From positions 1 to 25,365 of the forward strand of contig NYZA01000054.1 of the NCBI GenBank assembly GCA_002686955.1: a stretch of 25,365 bases of DNA. Reading direction: 5' to 3'. Positions 7,445 to 16,515 of the stretch are shown in pieces. The DNA is from Gemmatimonadota bacterium (lineage in GTDB: Bacteria > GCA-2686955). Under the pieces are notes generated by a model. The model made no database searches and had not been told where the DNA came from. It saw nothing but the letters and a program-made list of their open reading frames with translations. Position numbers and translations under genes: made by a program. The first letter of the stretch is position 1. The number at the start of each line of letters is the position of its first letter.

Positions 7445-9541
7445 TCATTCCTTGAGTACCCCTCGAATAAGCTCAGCCAACTTCTTGGAAGAGTAGGGTT
7501 TCTGGATGAATCCAGCCAACCCCTCTCCTGTGAAACGGTTCGTGGCTTCCTGCTCGTTGTAGCCGCTGGAGAGGATCACCTTCAGGTCGGGATCGATCCG
7601 CTTCAGTTCGAGGAAGGTCTCGAGCCCATCCATCTTCGGCATCGTCATATCGAGAAGCACGAGCTGCACCTCCCGGCCACGCGCTTCGATCAGGGTCAGG
7701 GCCTCGCACCCGTCGGCCGCCACGATCACTTCGAAGCCGAGGCGCTCCAGGGCGGCGCTCGCGGTCCTTCGGACGACTTCCTCGTCGTCGACCACCATCA
7801 CCAGACCCTCTCCTCGCCAATCCCCCGCGCTCCTCGCGGCCGGAAGGGGGTGGCGCTCGCCCTCCGCCCCCGCGGGGAAGAGCACGGTGATATTCGTTCC
7901 CTTGCCCGGCTCGCTGTACACCTTCAGCGCTCCCTTGTGGCCGCGAACGATCCCCAGAACCGCGGCCAGTCCCAGGCCGCGCCCCGTGAATTTGGTCGAG
8001 AAGAATGGATCGAAAATCTTCGACCGCGTCTCCTCGTCCATCCCGCAGCCGGTGTCGGAAACCTCCACTCGCACGTACGCGCCCTCTTCGAGATCCCAGT
8101 CCATGAAGGTGCCGGCGAGGTATTCGCGATCGGCATGCAGGAGGTCGGTCTTGACCGTGATCGCGCCGTTCTCGCTCCCTATCGCGTCGGAGGCGTTCGT
8201 GATCAGATTCATCAGCAACTGGCGAACCTGCGCGGAATCGGCTATGACCGGGGGCAGATCGGGTGCGAAATCGAATCTCCGAACCGCTTTCTTCGAGATG
8301 GCCGAATCGAGGAGGGGGGCCATCTCGCCAACGACGCGCGCCAGATCGAGCGGCTCGACGACGAATCGCCCCCTGCCTGAGTAAGCGAGCATCTGCTGGG
8401 TCAGCTCCGCCGCCCATCTCGCCGCCTTCTCCACCTGCTCGATGTCCTCGCGCACCGGGGAATCCGGCGGGAGCTGGGCCATGGCCAGAGAGGCGTTGCC
8501 GAGCACGCCGGTGAGGATGTTGTTAAAATCGTGCGCGATCCCGCCGGCGAGCACCCCCAGGCTTTCCAACTTCTGGGCTTGTTGGATCTGCTTCTCCAGT
8601 GCGAGACGTGCTTCCTCTTCCCGCTGTCTCGCCCGTTCCTGGCGATCTCTCTCCAGCCTCGCTTGAAGCACGGGAGCGATCGCGGCGGCCAGGGTTCCGA
8701 GCAGCTCGGTCTCCTTCATGCCGTACTCCGTGATATCGCTCCCCACAGTGAGATTGCCGATCACCTTGCCTCGATGGGTGATCGGCACACTGAGCGCGGA
8801 TCGAAATGTGTCGCTCGAGCCGGGAAGGTCGACCGGTTCGACGGAGCTGCGGGCCTCGCGTTCGGTCAGCGCCTCTCCCCAGATCCCCTCCCAGCGGTTG
8901 TGGGAGAGCACGAGACTCCTCTCCGATACCTTGAATCGTTGCCCCCTCCTCTGAACGATCGTGGGGAAGACGAGCTCTCCTTCTTCGCTCAGGTAGCCGA
9001 GGATTCCGTGCTCACCGTGCACCGCATCGAGCACGATCTTCAGAAGATCGGAGAACATCTCCTCACCCGACGTGGCGAGAAAGACTTCGGCGATGCGGTT
9101 GCGGATCAGCAGCTCTTCGGCGCGGCGAGCGTCGTCGCGCACCAGATGGACATAGCTCACCTCTTGGCGAACGAGTGCAAGAAGCTCGTTCGGCGCGAAT
9201 GGCTTCTCCAGGTAACGGCGAACTCCCCCCTCGTTGATCGCCCCGGAAAGCACGCGGCGGTCCGGATACGCGGTCACCAGCACCCGAGAAACGTCCTCGA
9301 ACTTCGAGCGCGCCTTTCGCAGCACTTCGATCCCCGACATGCCCGGCATTCGCTCGTCGCAGAGGATCACGGAGAGGTCGCCCGCGAGCCTGGAGAGTCC
9401 CTCCTCTCCGTCCGCCGCGGTGACCAGCTCGAACTCATCCTCCAGTACGCCCGCCATCATGCGCCGATTGCCCGGCTCGTCATCGATGATGAGAACCTTC
9501 GGTAGGCCGGTCCCCGAGTCGCTTCGAGTGTCTTCAGTCAT
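7445..9541 (-). CDS. Hybrid histidine kinase, REC-GAF-HisKA-HATPase-REC
   Basis: A 698-aa soluble hybrid kinase. The N-terminal receiver (about 14-130) has phospho-acceptor Asp62 (CDERMPG) and KPF (113-115). A GAF-like domain spans about 145-290, then a helical Arg/Glu-rich linker. The HisKA domain has His337 in GGIAHDFNN, the HATPase has DTGCGMD and GRGLGLA boxes, and the C-terminal receiver has Asp631 (LLDMTMP) and a QKPY motif. The FNN-type HisKA is common in soluble PAS/GAF hybrid kinases. I chose the ATG at 9539-9541 because a G-rich ribosome site sits six bases before it; the next ATG at 9547 is directly against that site. It overlaps the CHASE8 kinase stop by 8 bases. It probably receives signal through its N-terminal receiver from that kinase; no DNA-binding output is present. 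Confidence 0.92.
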   Translation of the reverse strand: MTEDTRSDSGTGLPKVLIIDDEPGNRRMMAGVLEDEFELVTAADGEEGLSRLAGDLSVILCDERMPGMSGIEVLRKARSKFEDVSRVLVTAYPDRRVLSGAINEGGVRRYLEKPFAPNELLALVRQEVSYVHLVRDDARRAEELLIRNRIAEVFLATSGEEMFSDLLKIVLDAVHGEHGILGYLSEEGELVFPTIVQRRGQRFKVSERSLVLSHNRWEGIWGEALTEREARSSVEPVDLPGSSDTFRSALSVPITHRGKVIGNLTVGSDITEYGMKETELLGTLAAAIAPVLQARLERDRQERARQREEEARLALEKQIQQAQKLESLGVLAGGIAHDFNNILTGVLGNASLAMAQLPPDSPVREDIEQVEKAARWAAELTQQMLAYSGRGRFVVEPLDLARVVGEMAPLLDSAISKKAVRRFDFAPDLPPVIADSAQVRQLLMNLITNASDAIGSENGAITVKTDLLHADREYLAGTFMDWDLEEGAYVRVEVSDTGCGMDEETRSKIFDPFFSTKFTGRGLGLAAVLGIVRGHKGALKVYSEPGKGTNITVLFPAGAEGERHPLPAARSAGDWRGEGLVMVVDDEEVVRRTASAALERLGFEVIVAADGCEALTLIEARGREVQLVLLDMTMPKMDGLETFLELKRIDPDLKVILSSGYNEQEATNRFTGEGLAGFIQKPYSSKKLAELIRGVLKE

Positions 9542-11120
9542 GTGCATCCCCCTCACCATCGGGCGACATGAAGAGTCGGATGCTGAACTCGCAACCCCGC
9601 TCCGTCGCGTTGCGCGCCCAGATCTGTCCGCCATGTGCTTTCACCACTATTGTACGGCTCAAGGCAAGTCCCAGTCCCAGTCCCTCGCCGACCTCTTTGG
9701 TGGTAAAAAAAGGGTCGAATAGGCGATCGGCTGCTTCAGTCGAGAGTCCTGGGCCCTCGTCGGCGAAAAGCAAGAGGACTGAATCTTCCTCCGGGGTCGT
9801 CGTGATCGTAAGCCGCCCCTTGCCCTGCATGGCATCGGCGGCGTTCTCGATCAGATTCATGAAGACCTGATTGAGCTGGCCGAGACGGCAGGGGACCGGT
9901 GGCAGCTCTCCATACCGTCTCACCACTTCGACGCCATCCTTCAGACGCGGAGCGAGAATCTCCAGACAGGAGTCGATCCCGCGGTGCAGATCGGCCAACT
10001 GCAGCGGCGACTCCGCCGGACTCGAGAAGAAACGCAGACTCTGCGCCAGGTCCTTCAGGCGACGCGCCGCCTCTTCACCGTCGGCCAGCATCTGCGACAT
10101 CCCTTCCACCTTCCGCCGCAGGCGCGGATCTTCCAGCTCGGAGAGGTGGGCGGACAGCTGAGCGTAGACGTCGCCCATCAGACTCAGATTGCCCGCGAGA
10201 TAGTTGACCGGATTGTTGATCTCGTGGGCGAGTCCCGCGGTCAGAGTGCCGAGCGATGCCATCTTCGCCGCCTGCACGAGCTGGGTCTGGGCATCTCGCA
10301 GCTCGCGGGTGCGCTGGGTGACCCGATCCTCGAGCTCTTCGTTCAGCTTGCGCAGCTCTTCCTGCGCCGCCTTCCGCTCGGTGTCGGCGACATCCCGTTC
10401 CCGTTGGCGCCGTTCGATGGCGGCAAGCATCGAGTTGAAGCCGTTCGAGAGCAAGCCGATCTCGTCGCGCCTCCTTTCCGGGACCCGAATCGAGTAGTCG
10501 GCTTCATCGGAGAGACGACGGGCCAACGCGGCGAGCTCCAGGATCGGCCGTGAGACCGCCCTTTGCATGGCGATGGCGAGGGGAAGCGCGAGAAGGGCGA
10601 GACCGGCCACGATGAACACGACGCTCAGAACATGTGCACGGATCATCTTCGTGAGTGGTGCGCTCGAGGCGCGGAGATGGATAGTGCCGTATCGATGCCC
10701 CTCGTAGACGACCGGCTGAATCGCCTCGACGTGCAGCTCGCTGAAACGGCTGTGGCTCCCCTGATCCGGAGGCACCTCGTCGGCCGGGATCGGATCATGG
10801 TGGTCGATATCACCCCGTTCGTAGGCGCTGAATAGCCGCCCTTCTTCGTCGTAGAGCGCGACCGCTTCGATGTCGCGCATCTGGCCCAGCTTCGCCAGAG
10901 TCTTCGTGGACTCCTCTCGATCGCCGAAGGCCAGCTCCGAAACGCTGTACTCACCCACCGCCTGGGCAATCAACATCGTGGTGCGCGCCATCTCTTTTCT
11001 GATCGCCACGATATCGCGGAAGCCGAGCAGAACGATGCCCAAGGCCAACACCAGGAGAGCCGTGGCCAAAATCGCCCCGGTCAGCTTCCGGGTGATCGAG
11101 ACATCTCGTAAGGGCATCAT
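9534..11120 (-). CDS. CHASE8-sensor histidine kinase (YfiN-like sensor, kinase output)
   Basis: A 528-aa membrane kinase. The first membrane segment (about 13-33) and second (about 163-185) bracket a periplasmic domain of the YfiN type (CHASE8, about 40-150): the lines around residues 54-68 (SVSELAFGD) and 83-100 (DIEAVALYDEEGRLFSAY) are characteristic. A HAMP (about 186-240), a coiled coil (about 240-285), HisKA with His299 (GLAHEINNPVNYL) and a HATPase domain (DEGPG, GLGLGLA) follow. In the classical YfiBNR system the same sensor ends in a GGDEF domain; here there is no GGDEF. The ATG at 11118-11120 overlaps the YfiR stop as ATGA, so the two are probably made together. By family knowledge, YfiR binds such periplasmic sensors and represses them. 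Its likely downstream partner is the REC-containing hybrid kinase encoded next. Confidence 0.9.
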   Translation of the reverse strand: MMPLRDVSITRKLTGAILATALLVLALGIVLLGFRDIVAIRKEMARTTMLIAQAVGEYSVSELAFGDREESTKTLAKLGQMRDIEAVALYDEEGRLFSAYERGDIDHHDPIPADEVPPDQGSHSRFSELHVEAIQPVVYEGHRYGTIHLRASSAPLTKMIRAHVLSVVFIVAGLALLALPLAIAMQRAVSRPILELAALARRLSDEADYSIRVPERRRDEIGLLSNGFNSMLAAIERRQRERDVADTERKAAQEELRKLNEELEDRVTQRTRELRDAQTQLVQAAKMASLGTLTAGLAHEINNPVNYLAGNLSLMGDVYAQLSAHLSELEDPRLRRKVEGMSQMLADGEEAARRLKDLAQSLRFFSSPAESPLQLADLHRGIDSCLEILAPRLKDGVEVVRRYGELPPVPCRLGQLNQVFMNLIENAADAMQGKGRLTITTTPEEDSVLLLFADEGPGLSTEAADRLFDPFFTTKEVGEGLGLGLALSRTIVVKAHGGQIWARNATERGCEFSIRLFMSPDGEGDAHD

Positions 11121-11710
11121 CTATTTGATTTCGGAGCGACGATGATGCCGAGCCGCAGCAGATTGGGCTTGAGCTTCAGCCGGCTCTTTGTCGCTGCCTC
11201 GAGATTGATCTCGAATCGCAGTTTCGGCCCCTCCCGCTTGAGGTTGATATGGACGCCGCGCGCCGCCAACCCTTCACTCTCGCCGACCATGAGGATTGGC
11301 AATGTGGCGGTGACGTCGAGGATTTCGGCCAGCTCCTCTTCGCTGCACCGCGGAATCCACAAGAGATGACAAGATGAGGATCCGGCGATCGTCGTCAGGC
11401 GGCGAACCGCGACGTCCCGGCCCTGGATCGATCTTTCTCTGGCCATCTGCTCCAAATACGATTGAAAGAGAGTGTCACTGAGAACACCTATGACAAACGG
11501 TGCACCCAGGAGCGGCATAGCGCCGGAAGGCCATTCGATGAAGCGGGTGAAGCGCTCGACGAACTCCGCCCTCAGGCGTTGCTCTCGATCGCTCGGCTGA
11601 ACTCCATGAGTCGGGAGCGCGGCGCCGAGCGGCAACGCAATGAGAAGCCCACAGGCAAAAAGAGCGCCAAAGCGACTGTTCTTCGTCATTGCGCGCTTTG
11701 CGATACTCAC
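11117..11710 (-). CDS. YfiR-family periplasmic protein (DUF4154)
   Basis: A 197-aa exported protein with an N-terminal signal (hydrophobic core about residues 15-31). The mature part follows the YfiR pattern: AEFVERFTRFIEWP (48-61), PFVIGVL (71-77), a conserved Cys-His (C114-H115) with a second Cys at 122, PILMVGE (138-144), an ARGVHINL stretch and RFEINLEA (165-172). In Pseudomonas YfiR is a redox-responsive periplasmic inhibitor of the diguanylate cyclase YfiN. Here the next gene has the same type of periplasmic sensor on a kinase, so it is probably the target. The start is either GTG at 11708-11710 or ATG at 11687-11689; both leave the signal peptide intact and neither has a strong ribosome site. 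It lies 45 bases after the methyltransferase gene and may be co-transcribed with it. Confidence 0.85.
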   Translation of the reverse strand: MSIAKRAMTKNSRFGALFACGLLIALPLGAALPTHGVQPSDREQRLRAEFVERFTRFIEWPSGAMPLLGAPFVIGVLSDTLFQSYLEQMARERSIQGRDVAVRRLTTIAGSSSCHLLWIPRCSEEELAEILDVTATLPILMVGESEGLAARGVHINLKREGPKLRFEINLEAATKSRLKLKPNLLRLGIIVAPKSNR

Positions 11711-11755
11711 GACCTATGCGCCCTTTCGATGACGAGTACTCAGCTCCCCGGACCC

Positions 11756-13180
11756 TTATTGTCCTGAATGGTCCAACCCGACCACTGTTTCGGTGTGGGG
11801 TGTGTGCGGGAAGAGATCGATAGGATGGGCGGTGCCGATGGTGTAGCCACCGTCGGCGAAGGCCGCGAGATCCCGCGCCAGGGTCGCCGGATTGCAAGAG
11901 ACATGCACGATCTTCGCGGGAGCCAGCTCGACCAACTCCCGCACGAGCTTCGGATGGTTGCCGGCCCGCGGAGGATCGAGGATTACAACATCGGGACGTC
12001 CGTGCCGTCGCGCGGCGTTGGCCAGAGTGCCCCGCACATCTCCGGCGGTGAAGGCGGGACCGGCGATTCGATTGCGCAACGCGTTCTTGCGGGCGTTCTC
12101 AATGGCCGATTCGACCAGCTCGAGGCCGACCACCTTTCCGGCGCGGCGTGCCAGGTAGAGAGCGATGGCTCCGGTTCCGCAGTACAGATCGAAAACGATC
12201 TTCCCTTCGAGATCCCCCGCTTCGTCCGCGACCAGCTCGTAGAGCTTCTCGGCGGCGGCGGTGTTTGGCTGAAAGAACGAGCTGGGTGAGATCTCGAACT
12301 CGAGATCGCCGAGACGTTCGGTAATGGTCCCCTCTCCGTGGAGCAGGTGGATCTCATCCAGGATCACGGCGGAGGCCGGCCGCGGCGCGATGCCGTTGAT
12401 GAGTGTCGTCACCTCGGGGAAACGCTCGATCATCGATTTCGCCCAGACGGTGGCGAGCTTCGGCTCGCTCCAGGCCGTGACCAGATTCGCCATCATCTTC
12501 CCGGTGTTTCGGCCCCGGCGAAGCACGAGAAAGCGCCAGAATCCCTTCCGATCGCGTGTGTCGTAGGCGGGGAGGTCGGATGCCGCGGCGATCTCTCGCG
12601 TCAAGGCGAGCATCTCGCTCATCGCCTTGCTCTGCAAGTGGCAGGTGCCCACTTCGATCACCTTGTCGAAGACTCTGGGCACATGGAGCCCCACCGCCGC
12701 TCCCCGTTCACCGTCGACGCCGGCTTCGAGCTCCGCCGGAAGCAGCCAGCGACGCCGGGCGAAAGAGAACTCCATCTTGTTGCGATACTCCCAGAGATCG
12801 GGAGAGGGCACGCAGGGAGCGGTTTCGACCCCTTCCAGACCACCGATGCGCGCCAGAGCGTCGGCGACGAGTCGGCGCTTGCCTTCGAGCTGGGCTTCGT
12901 AGCCCAGATTCTGAAAGCTGCAGCCACCGCAAACGCCGAAATGCTCGCATCGCTCGGGCACCCGGTCGGTGGAGGGCTCGAGCAGCTCGACCACATGCGC
13001 CTCGCCGTGGTTCCGGCGCGCGCGGTGCAGGCGAATGCGCACACGGTCGCCCGGCACACCGCCACGAACGAAGACGACGAAGCCGCCGATCTTGGTCACG
13101 GTGCGCCCAGCCTCGGCGATCGGCCCAAGAACCACCTCGTGTTCTTCGTTCTTGCGCGGGCGGGCTTGCTTCGGTTCCAT
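11756..13180 (-). CDS. rlmD: 23S rRNA (uracil-5-)-methyltransferase, RlmD/TrmA family
   Basis: A 474-aa SAM-dependent RNA methyltransferase. An N-terminal TRAM-type RNA-binding domain (about 12-70) is followed by four Fe-S ligand cysteines, C78, C84, C87 and C180, in the family spacing. The Rossmann domain has the SAM loop DLYCGTGAI, and the catalytic end shows DPPRAG, the nucleophile Cys429 in VSCNP and the general-base Glu464 in HTETV. The cysteine layout and TRAM domain fit RlmD (U1939) or dual-specificity RlmCD; the exact target uridine cannot be read from sequence. I prefer ATG at 13178-13180, which overlaps the tricorn stop as TGATG, over a TTG nine codons earlier. Confidence 0.88.
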   Translation of the reverse strand: MEPKQARPRKNEEHEVVLGPIAEAGRTVTKIGGFVVFVRGGVPGDRVRIRLHRARRNHGEAHVVELLEPSTDRVPERCEHFGVCGGCSFQNLGYEAQLEGKRRLVADALARIGGLEGVETAPCVPSPDLWEYRNKMEFSFARRRWLLPAELEAGVDGERGAAVGLHVPRVFDKVIEVGTCHLQSKAMSEMLALTREIAAASDLPAYDTRDRKGFWRFLVLRRGRNTGKMMANLVTAWSEPKLATVWAKSMIERFPEVTTLINGIAPRPASAVILDEIHLLHGEGTITERLGDLEFEISPSSFFQPNTAAAEKLYELVADEAGDLEGKIVFDLYCGTGAIALYLARRAGKVVGLELVESAIENARKNALRNRIAGPAFTAGDVRGTLANAARRHGRPDVVILDPPRAGNHPKLVRELVELAPAKIVHVSCNPATLARDLAAFADGGYTIGTAHPIDLFPHTPHTETVVGLDHSGQ

Positions 13181-16100
13181 CAGTCCCAGCTCTCCATGTC
13201 GATCCAAGCGCCCCCCCGGTGCTCGTCATGGGCGCAGCGTCCAGCGGCGCAGCGCACGGATTCCGATTCGGGAACGTTGAACGCGCGGGGCGCCTCCCCG
13301 ATCTCCTTCTTCATCAACTCGATCGCCCGGGCCAGCTGCGGGTCGCGTCCCGCCGTTTCGTCCGCCGGGCTCAGCCCGACATAGACGTCGGGGCTCACCC
13401 CGCGGTTCTCGAGGTTTTGGCCATCGAGGGTGTACCAACCAACCGTCGGGAGCCGAAGCCAAGATCCGTCGAGCAGACGCATGCCTCCCGTGCCGATCAC
13501 CGATCCGGAGGTCGGGACTCCAACCAAGGGTCCGAGCCCGAGAGCGCGGAAAGCCTCGGGGAAGATCTCGGCGTCGGAGCCCGAGCGCTGATTGATCAGG
13601 ACGGCCGCGGGTCGCCGCCGCCAATTGGCGGGCTGCAAGGAGCGCTCGCCCCCCCTCGGATGGCGGAGGGCATAGGGGCCTCGATCGAGGGCCTGAAGAA
13701 GTTGCTCATGGATGTGGCCACCGCCGTTGTCCCTTACGTCGATGATCAGCGCCTCGGCCTCGTAAGCTTCACCGAGCAAGGTCTGCCGGAAACGGCGCAG
13801 ATTGCGCTGATCCATCGCCGAGAGGTGGATGTACGCCACGCGGCCGTCGCTCGCCTCGCGGACTCGCTCCTGCCTCCCTTCGATCCGATCTTCGTAGAGC
13901 AGACGCTGCATCTCGCTCCAGGGCAAGGGCCGCAGGGTGAACTGTTTTTGAACCTTGCGCCTCGCCCGCCCGGCCAACCCGATCGGAATCGGTCGATCGG
14001 CCCGGTCGACCAGAAGGGTGTCGAGCAGGGCGCCCACCGGCTGGTGAACGCCGTCCCACCTGACGATGTGGTCGCCCACGCGCGGACGCTCCTCGCCCAC
14101 TTCCAGACGCACCGGATCGAAGGGGCCCTTCGGCACGATCGAGACGATCTTCCAGGCGCGAAAGTCGCCGTCGACCGGCTCCAGCTCGGCCCCGACATGG
14201 CCCATCTCGATGCGGTTGCGCGGACCACCGCCCCAGATTCCGAGATGGGATGCGTTGAGCTCGCCGAGCATCTCCGAGATCAGGCGGTGGAGATCGGCGC
14301 GGTCCCAGACACCCTCCAGGCGATCGCGGTACCGATCTCCCACCGCGCTCCAGTCGGCTCCGTGGAGAGCCGGGTCATAAAACTGCTCCCGCAGAGCCCG
14401 CCAGGCTTCATCGAATACGGCCGCGTGCAGGCGGCGGCGATCGATCGAAAATCGGGCCTCGAGCTCGACCGCGACGCGCGAAGCGCCGGTAGCGGGACCG
14501 GTGTAGATCCGTCCATTGGCGCGGTAGGCAATCTTGTCGTCGGCGATCCAGCGAGCTCCGGTTTCGTCCGCGCCGTCCTGGGTGATCTGAGTCGGAGCTC
14601 CCCCCTCCAGATCGCTCTTCCAAAGATCCCAAGACCCCATGACCCTCGAGCGGAAGATCACCGATTTCGCGTCGGGCGACCATGCGGCGTCGTGGTCGTT
14701 CCCCGCCGTCGACGGGATCTTCTCCGGTTCGAAACGGCCGCGCTCGAGAAAACGCCGCACCTCTTCGAGAATCGCCCCGTCCTCGGTCGTCTCATCGTCC
14801 CGCTCGCCCTTCCCCTCCTCGGAGCCATCCTCTTCATCCTCATCGTCCGGGTCGCCCTTGTCGGGCTGAGCCAACGTGAGCACGAAGATGTCCCACGATC
14901 CGTCTCGATCCGACTCGAAAAGCAGCTTGCGGCCGTCGGGCGACCATCGGGGCATCTGATCGTGAGCGGGGTGAGAGGAGATCGTCCACTCCTCGCCGCT
15001 CTCGATTTCGATCACGCAGATGTCGCCCACATCGGCCGCGTTGTGGCGTTCGAAGACGATCCAGTCCCCCAATGGGGAGCGGTGGGGAGTATGGAGCTGA
15101 GGACCGGACGCGATCTTCCGGGCTTTTCCCCCGGCGTCGGGCACGATATAGAGATCGCCCCTGCCCCGCTCGAAGAGAATCTCTTCGCCATCGGCGGACC
15201 ACTGCGGAGCTCCATCCTCCTCGGGGTCGTCGGTCAGGCGGACCGCCTCGCCCTCGCCCCCGGCATCGATCACCCAGAGGTCGCGGCCGCCCCCACGGTC
15301 CGATATGAAGGCGATCCGCTCGCCATCGGGGGAGAATCGGGGTGCATCGTCCCGCCCCGCGTTGTGGCTGAGGCGTTGGGGGTAGTCATCGTCGCCCGGC
15401 GAGGTCTTTCCGGCGAAAAGCTCCCCCTTGAAAGAGGCGACGAGGTGCTCGGCCCCGGAATCGACATCCCATCCCCCGTCGACCGATTTGGTTTCGATGC
15501 GATCGATCGGGGTCTCCTTGTCGTCGGAAAGCGCGTGGATGACGAGGGGTGTCGCCTCCCCTTGCCCCACGAGATCGACCGAGTGAAGTCGTCCTTCCCG
15601 CACGAATACCGCGCGCCGGCCGATCGCGTCGAGCGCCGGAAACGACACTCCGGGCGGCGGCTCGTTCGTAATCCGCACCGGCTCCGTCGCGTCGACCGCG
15701 CAACGGAAGAGGTTCGGCACCCCGCCTTCTCTGGCCGAGACATAGAGGAACTCCCGCCCACCCGGCAGCCAGTTCGGCCACCGATCGTGGTAATCGGAGC
15801 GGAGCAGCTCGCGCGGCTCTTCCCCGGTGCGATCGAGCACGATTCCCGCCGATGCCGATCCCCGGTAGCCCCAGCGCCACCACCGGCTCGAGCCGGTCGT
15901 CGCCAACATCCCCCCTCCATCGCGCGAGATCGCCGCATCGGTGGCGACGTACTTCGTGATGCGACGAGGGTCGCCCCCCAAGGCTGGAGCCGACCAGATC
16001 TGAGTTCGGCGCGTTCCCCTCGCGGCGGAGAAGAGCACGCGTGCCCCGTCAGCGGACCAGCACCGCGTTCGTTCATTCGTTTCGTGGAAAGTGATCCTGC

Positions 16101-16404
16101 GGGCGGGGCCGCCCGAGGCCGGCATAACGTAGATGTCGCCGTTCCCCCAACGGTCGGAAGTGAAGGCGATCATCGAGCCGTCGGGGGAGAAGCGGGGATC
16201 GCTCTCGGAGGCGACGTGGGTCGTCAGTCTGTAGGCGTCTCCGCCGCCGGAGTGCACGGTCCACAGATCGCCGAGATAGACGAACGCCAGGGTCTCGCCA
16301 TCGGGAGAAAGAGCCGGATCGGTGAGACCGATCGTACCGCCGGAGGCCAGCGCGGGGGCGCAAGACGCGGTCATCGAAAGCAGGACTGCTGCGACGTGTC
16401 TCAT
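13180..16404 (-). CDS. Tricorn-like serine protease (S41 family), exported
   Basis: A 1074-aa protein with a Sec-type signal peptide (about 1-21, ALA-S end) and no convincing lipobox. The N-terminal half is beta-propeller made of repeated LSPDG/FSPDG-type blades (about 30-640). The rest is the tricorn core: C1 helices, a PDZ-like domain and the C2 S41 protease. The tricorn catalytic residues are present at close to archaeal spacing: His720 (NASHLGI), Ser943-Asp944 (SGSDAEIFP) and Glu999 (LENRGVSPD). A very acidic low-complexity insert lies in the second propeller (encoded at about 14777-14862). Such proteins trim peptides; here it probably acts in the periplasm. It is divergent from the receiver gene at 16516 across 111 bases, which should hold both promoters, and is followed directly by the methyltransferase gene. 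Confidence 0.9.
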   Translation of the reverse strand: MRHVAAVLLSMTASCAPALASGGTIGLTDPALSPDGETLAFVYLGDLWTVHSGGGDAYRLTTHVASESDPRFSPDGSMIAFTSDRWGNGDIYVMPASGGPARRITFHETNERTRCWSADGARVLFSAARGTRRTQIWSAPALGGDPRRITKYVATDAAISRDGGGMLATTGSSRWWRWGYRGSASAGIVLDRTGEEPRELLRSDYHDRWPNWLPGGREFLYVSAREGGVPNLFRCAVDATEPVRITNEPPPGVSFPALDAIGRRAVFVREGRLHSVDLVGQGEATPLVIHALSDDKETPIDRIETKSVDGGWDVDSGAEHLVASFKGELFAGKTSPGDDDYPQRLSHNAGRDDAPRFSPDGERIAFISDRGGGRDLWVIDAGGEGEAVRLTDDPEEDGAPQWSADGEEILFERGRGDLYIVPDAGGKARKIASGPQLHTPHRSPLGDWIVFERHNAADVGDICVIEIESGEEWTISSHPAHDQMPRWSPDGRKLLFESDRDGSWDIFVLTLAQPDKGDPDDEDEEDGSEEGKGERDDETTEDGAILEEVRRFLERGRFEPEKIPSTAGNDHDAAWSPDAKSVIFRSRVMGSWDLWKSDLEGGAPTQITQDGADETGARWIADDKIAYRANGRIYTGPATGASRVAVELEARFSIDRRRLHAAVFDEAWRALREQFYDPALHGADWSAVGDRYRDRLEGVWDRADLHRLISEMLGELNASHLGIWGGGPRNRIEMGHVGAELEPVDGDFRAWKIVSIVPKGPFDPVRLEVGEERPRVGDHIVRWDGVHQPVGALLDTLLVDRADRPIPIGLAGRARRKVQKQFTLRPLPWSEMQRLLYEDRIEGRQERVREASDGRVAYIHLSAMDQRNLRRFRQTLLGEAYEAEALIIDVRDNGGGHIHEQLLQALDRGPYALRHPRGGERSLQPANWRRRPAAVLINQRSGSDAEIFPEAFRALGLGPLVGVPTSGSVIGTGGMRLLDGSWLRLPTVGWYTLDGQNLENRGVSPDVYVGLSPADETAGRDPQLARAIELMKKEIGEAPRAFNVPESESVRCAAGRCAHDEHRGGAWIDMESWD

Positions 16405-16515
16405 AGGACGATGGATCGTAATGAATGTGCGGCAAGAAAACGAAGGATTGCGATAGCATATCCTTGAAGACTCTCCCGACCCGAGACCGATAGCGATCGA
16501 ACCTGAGAGGGCCGG

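Noticed and set aside
9542-9634. Upstream extension of the hybrid kinase start
   Set aside because: The extra residues lie in the end of the CHASE8 kinase gene, are Arg/Ser-rich and lack domain content; ATG 9541 has a better-spaced ribosome site.
16330-16404. Lipoprotein signal in the tricorn-like protein
   Set aside because: The residues before the cysteine (Thr-Ala-Ser-Cys) do not fit the usual lipobox, which needs a hydrophobic residue at -3; an ordinary signal peptide with an ALA cleavage site fits better.
12556-16467. Very long plus-strand open frame (1303 codons) opposite the tricorn gene
   Set aside because: It is an antisense shadow of the methyltransferase and tricorn genes in GC-rich DNA. 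The minus-strand frame has clear domains and catalytic residues; this one is Arg/Pro-rich with none.
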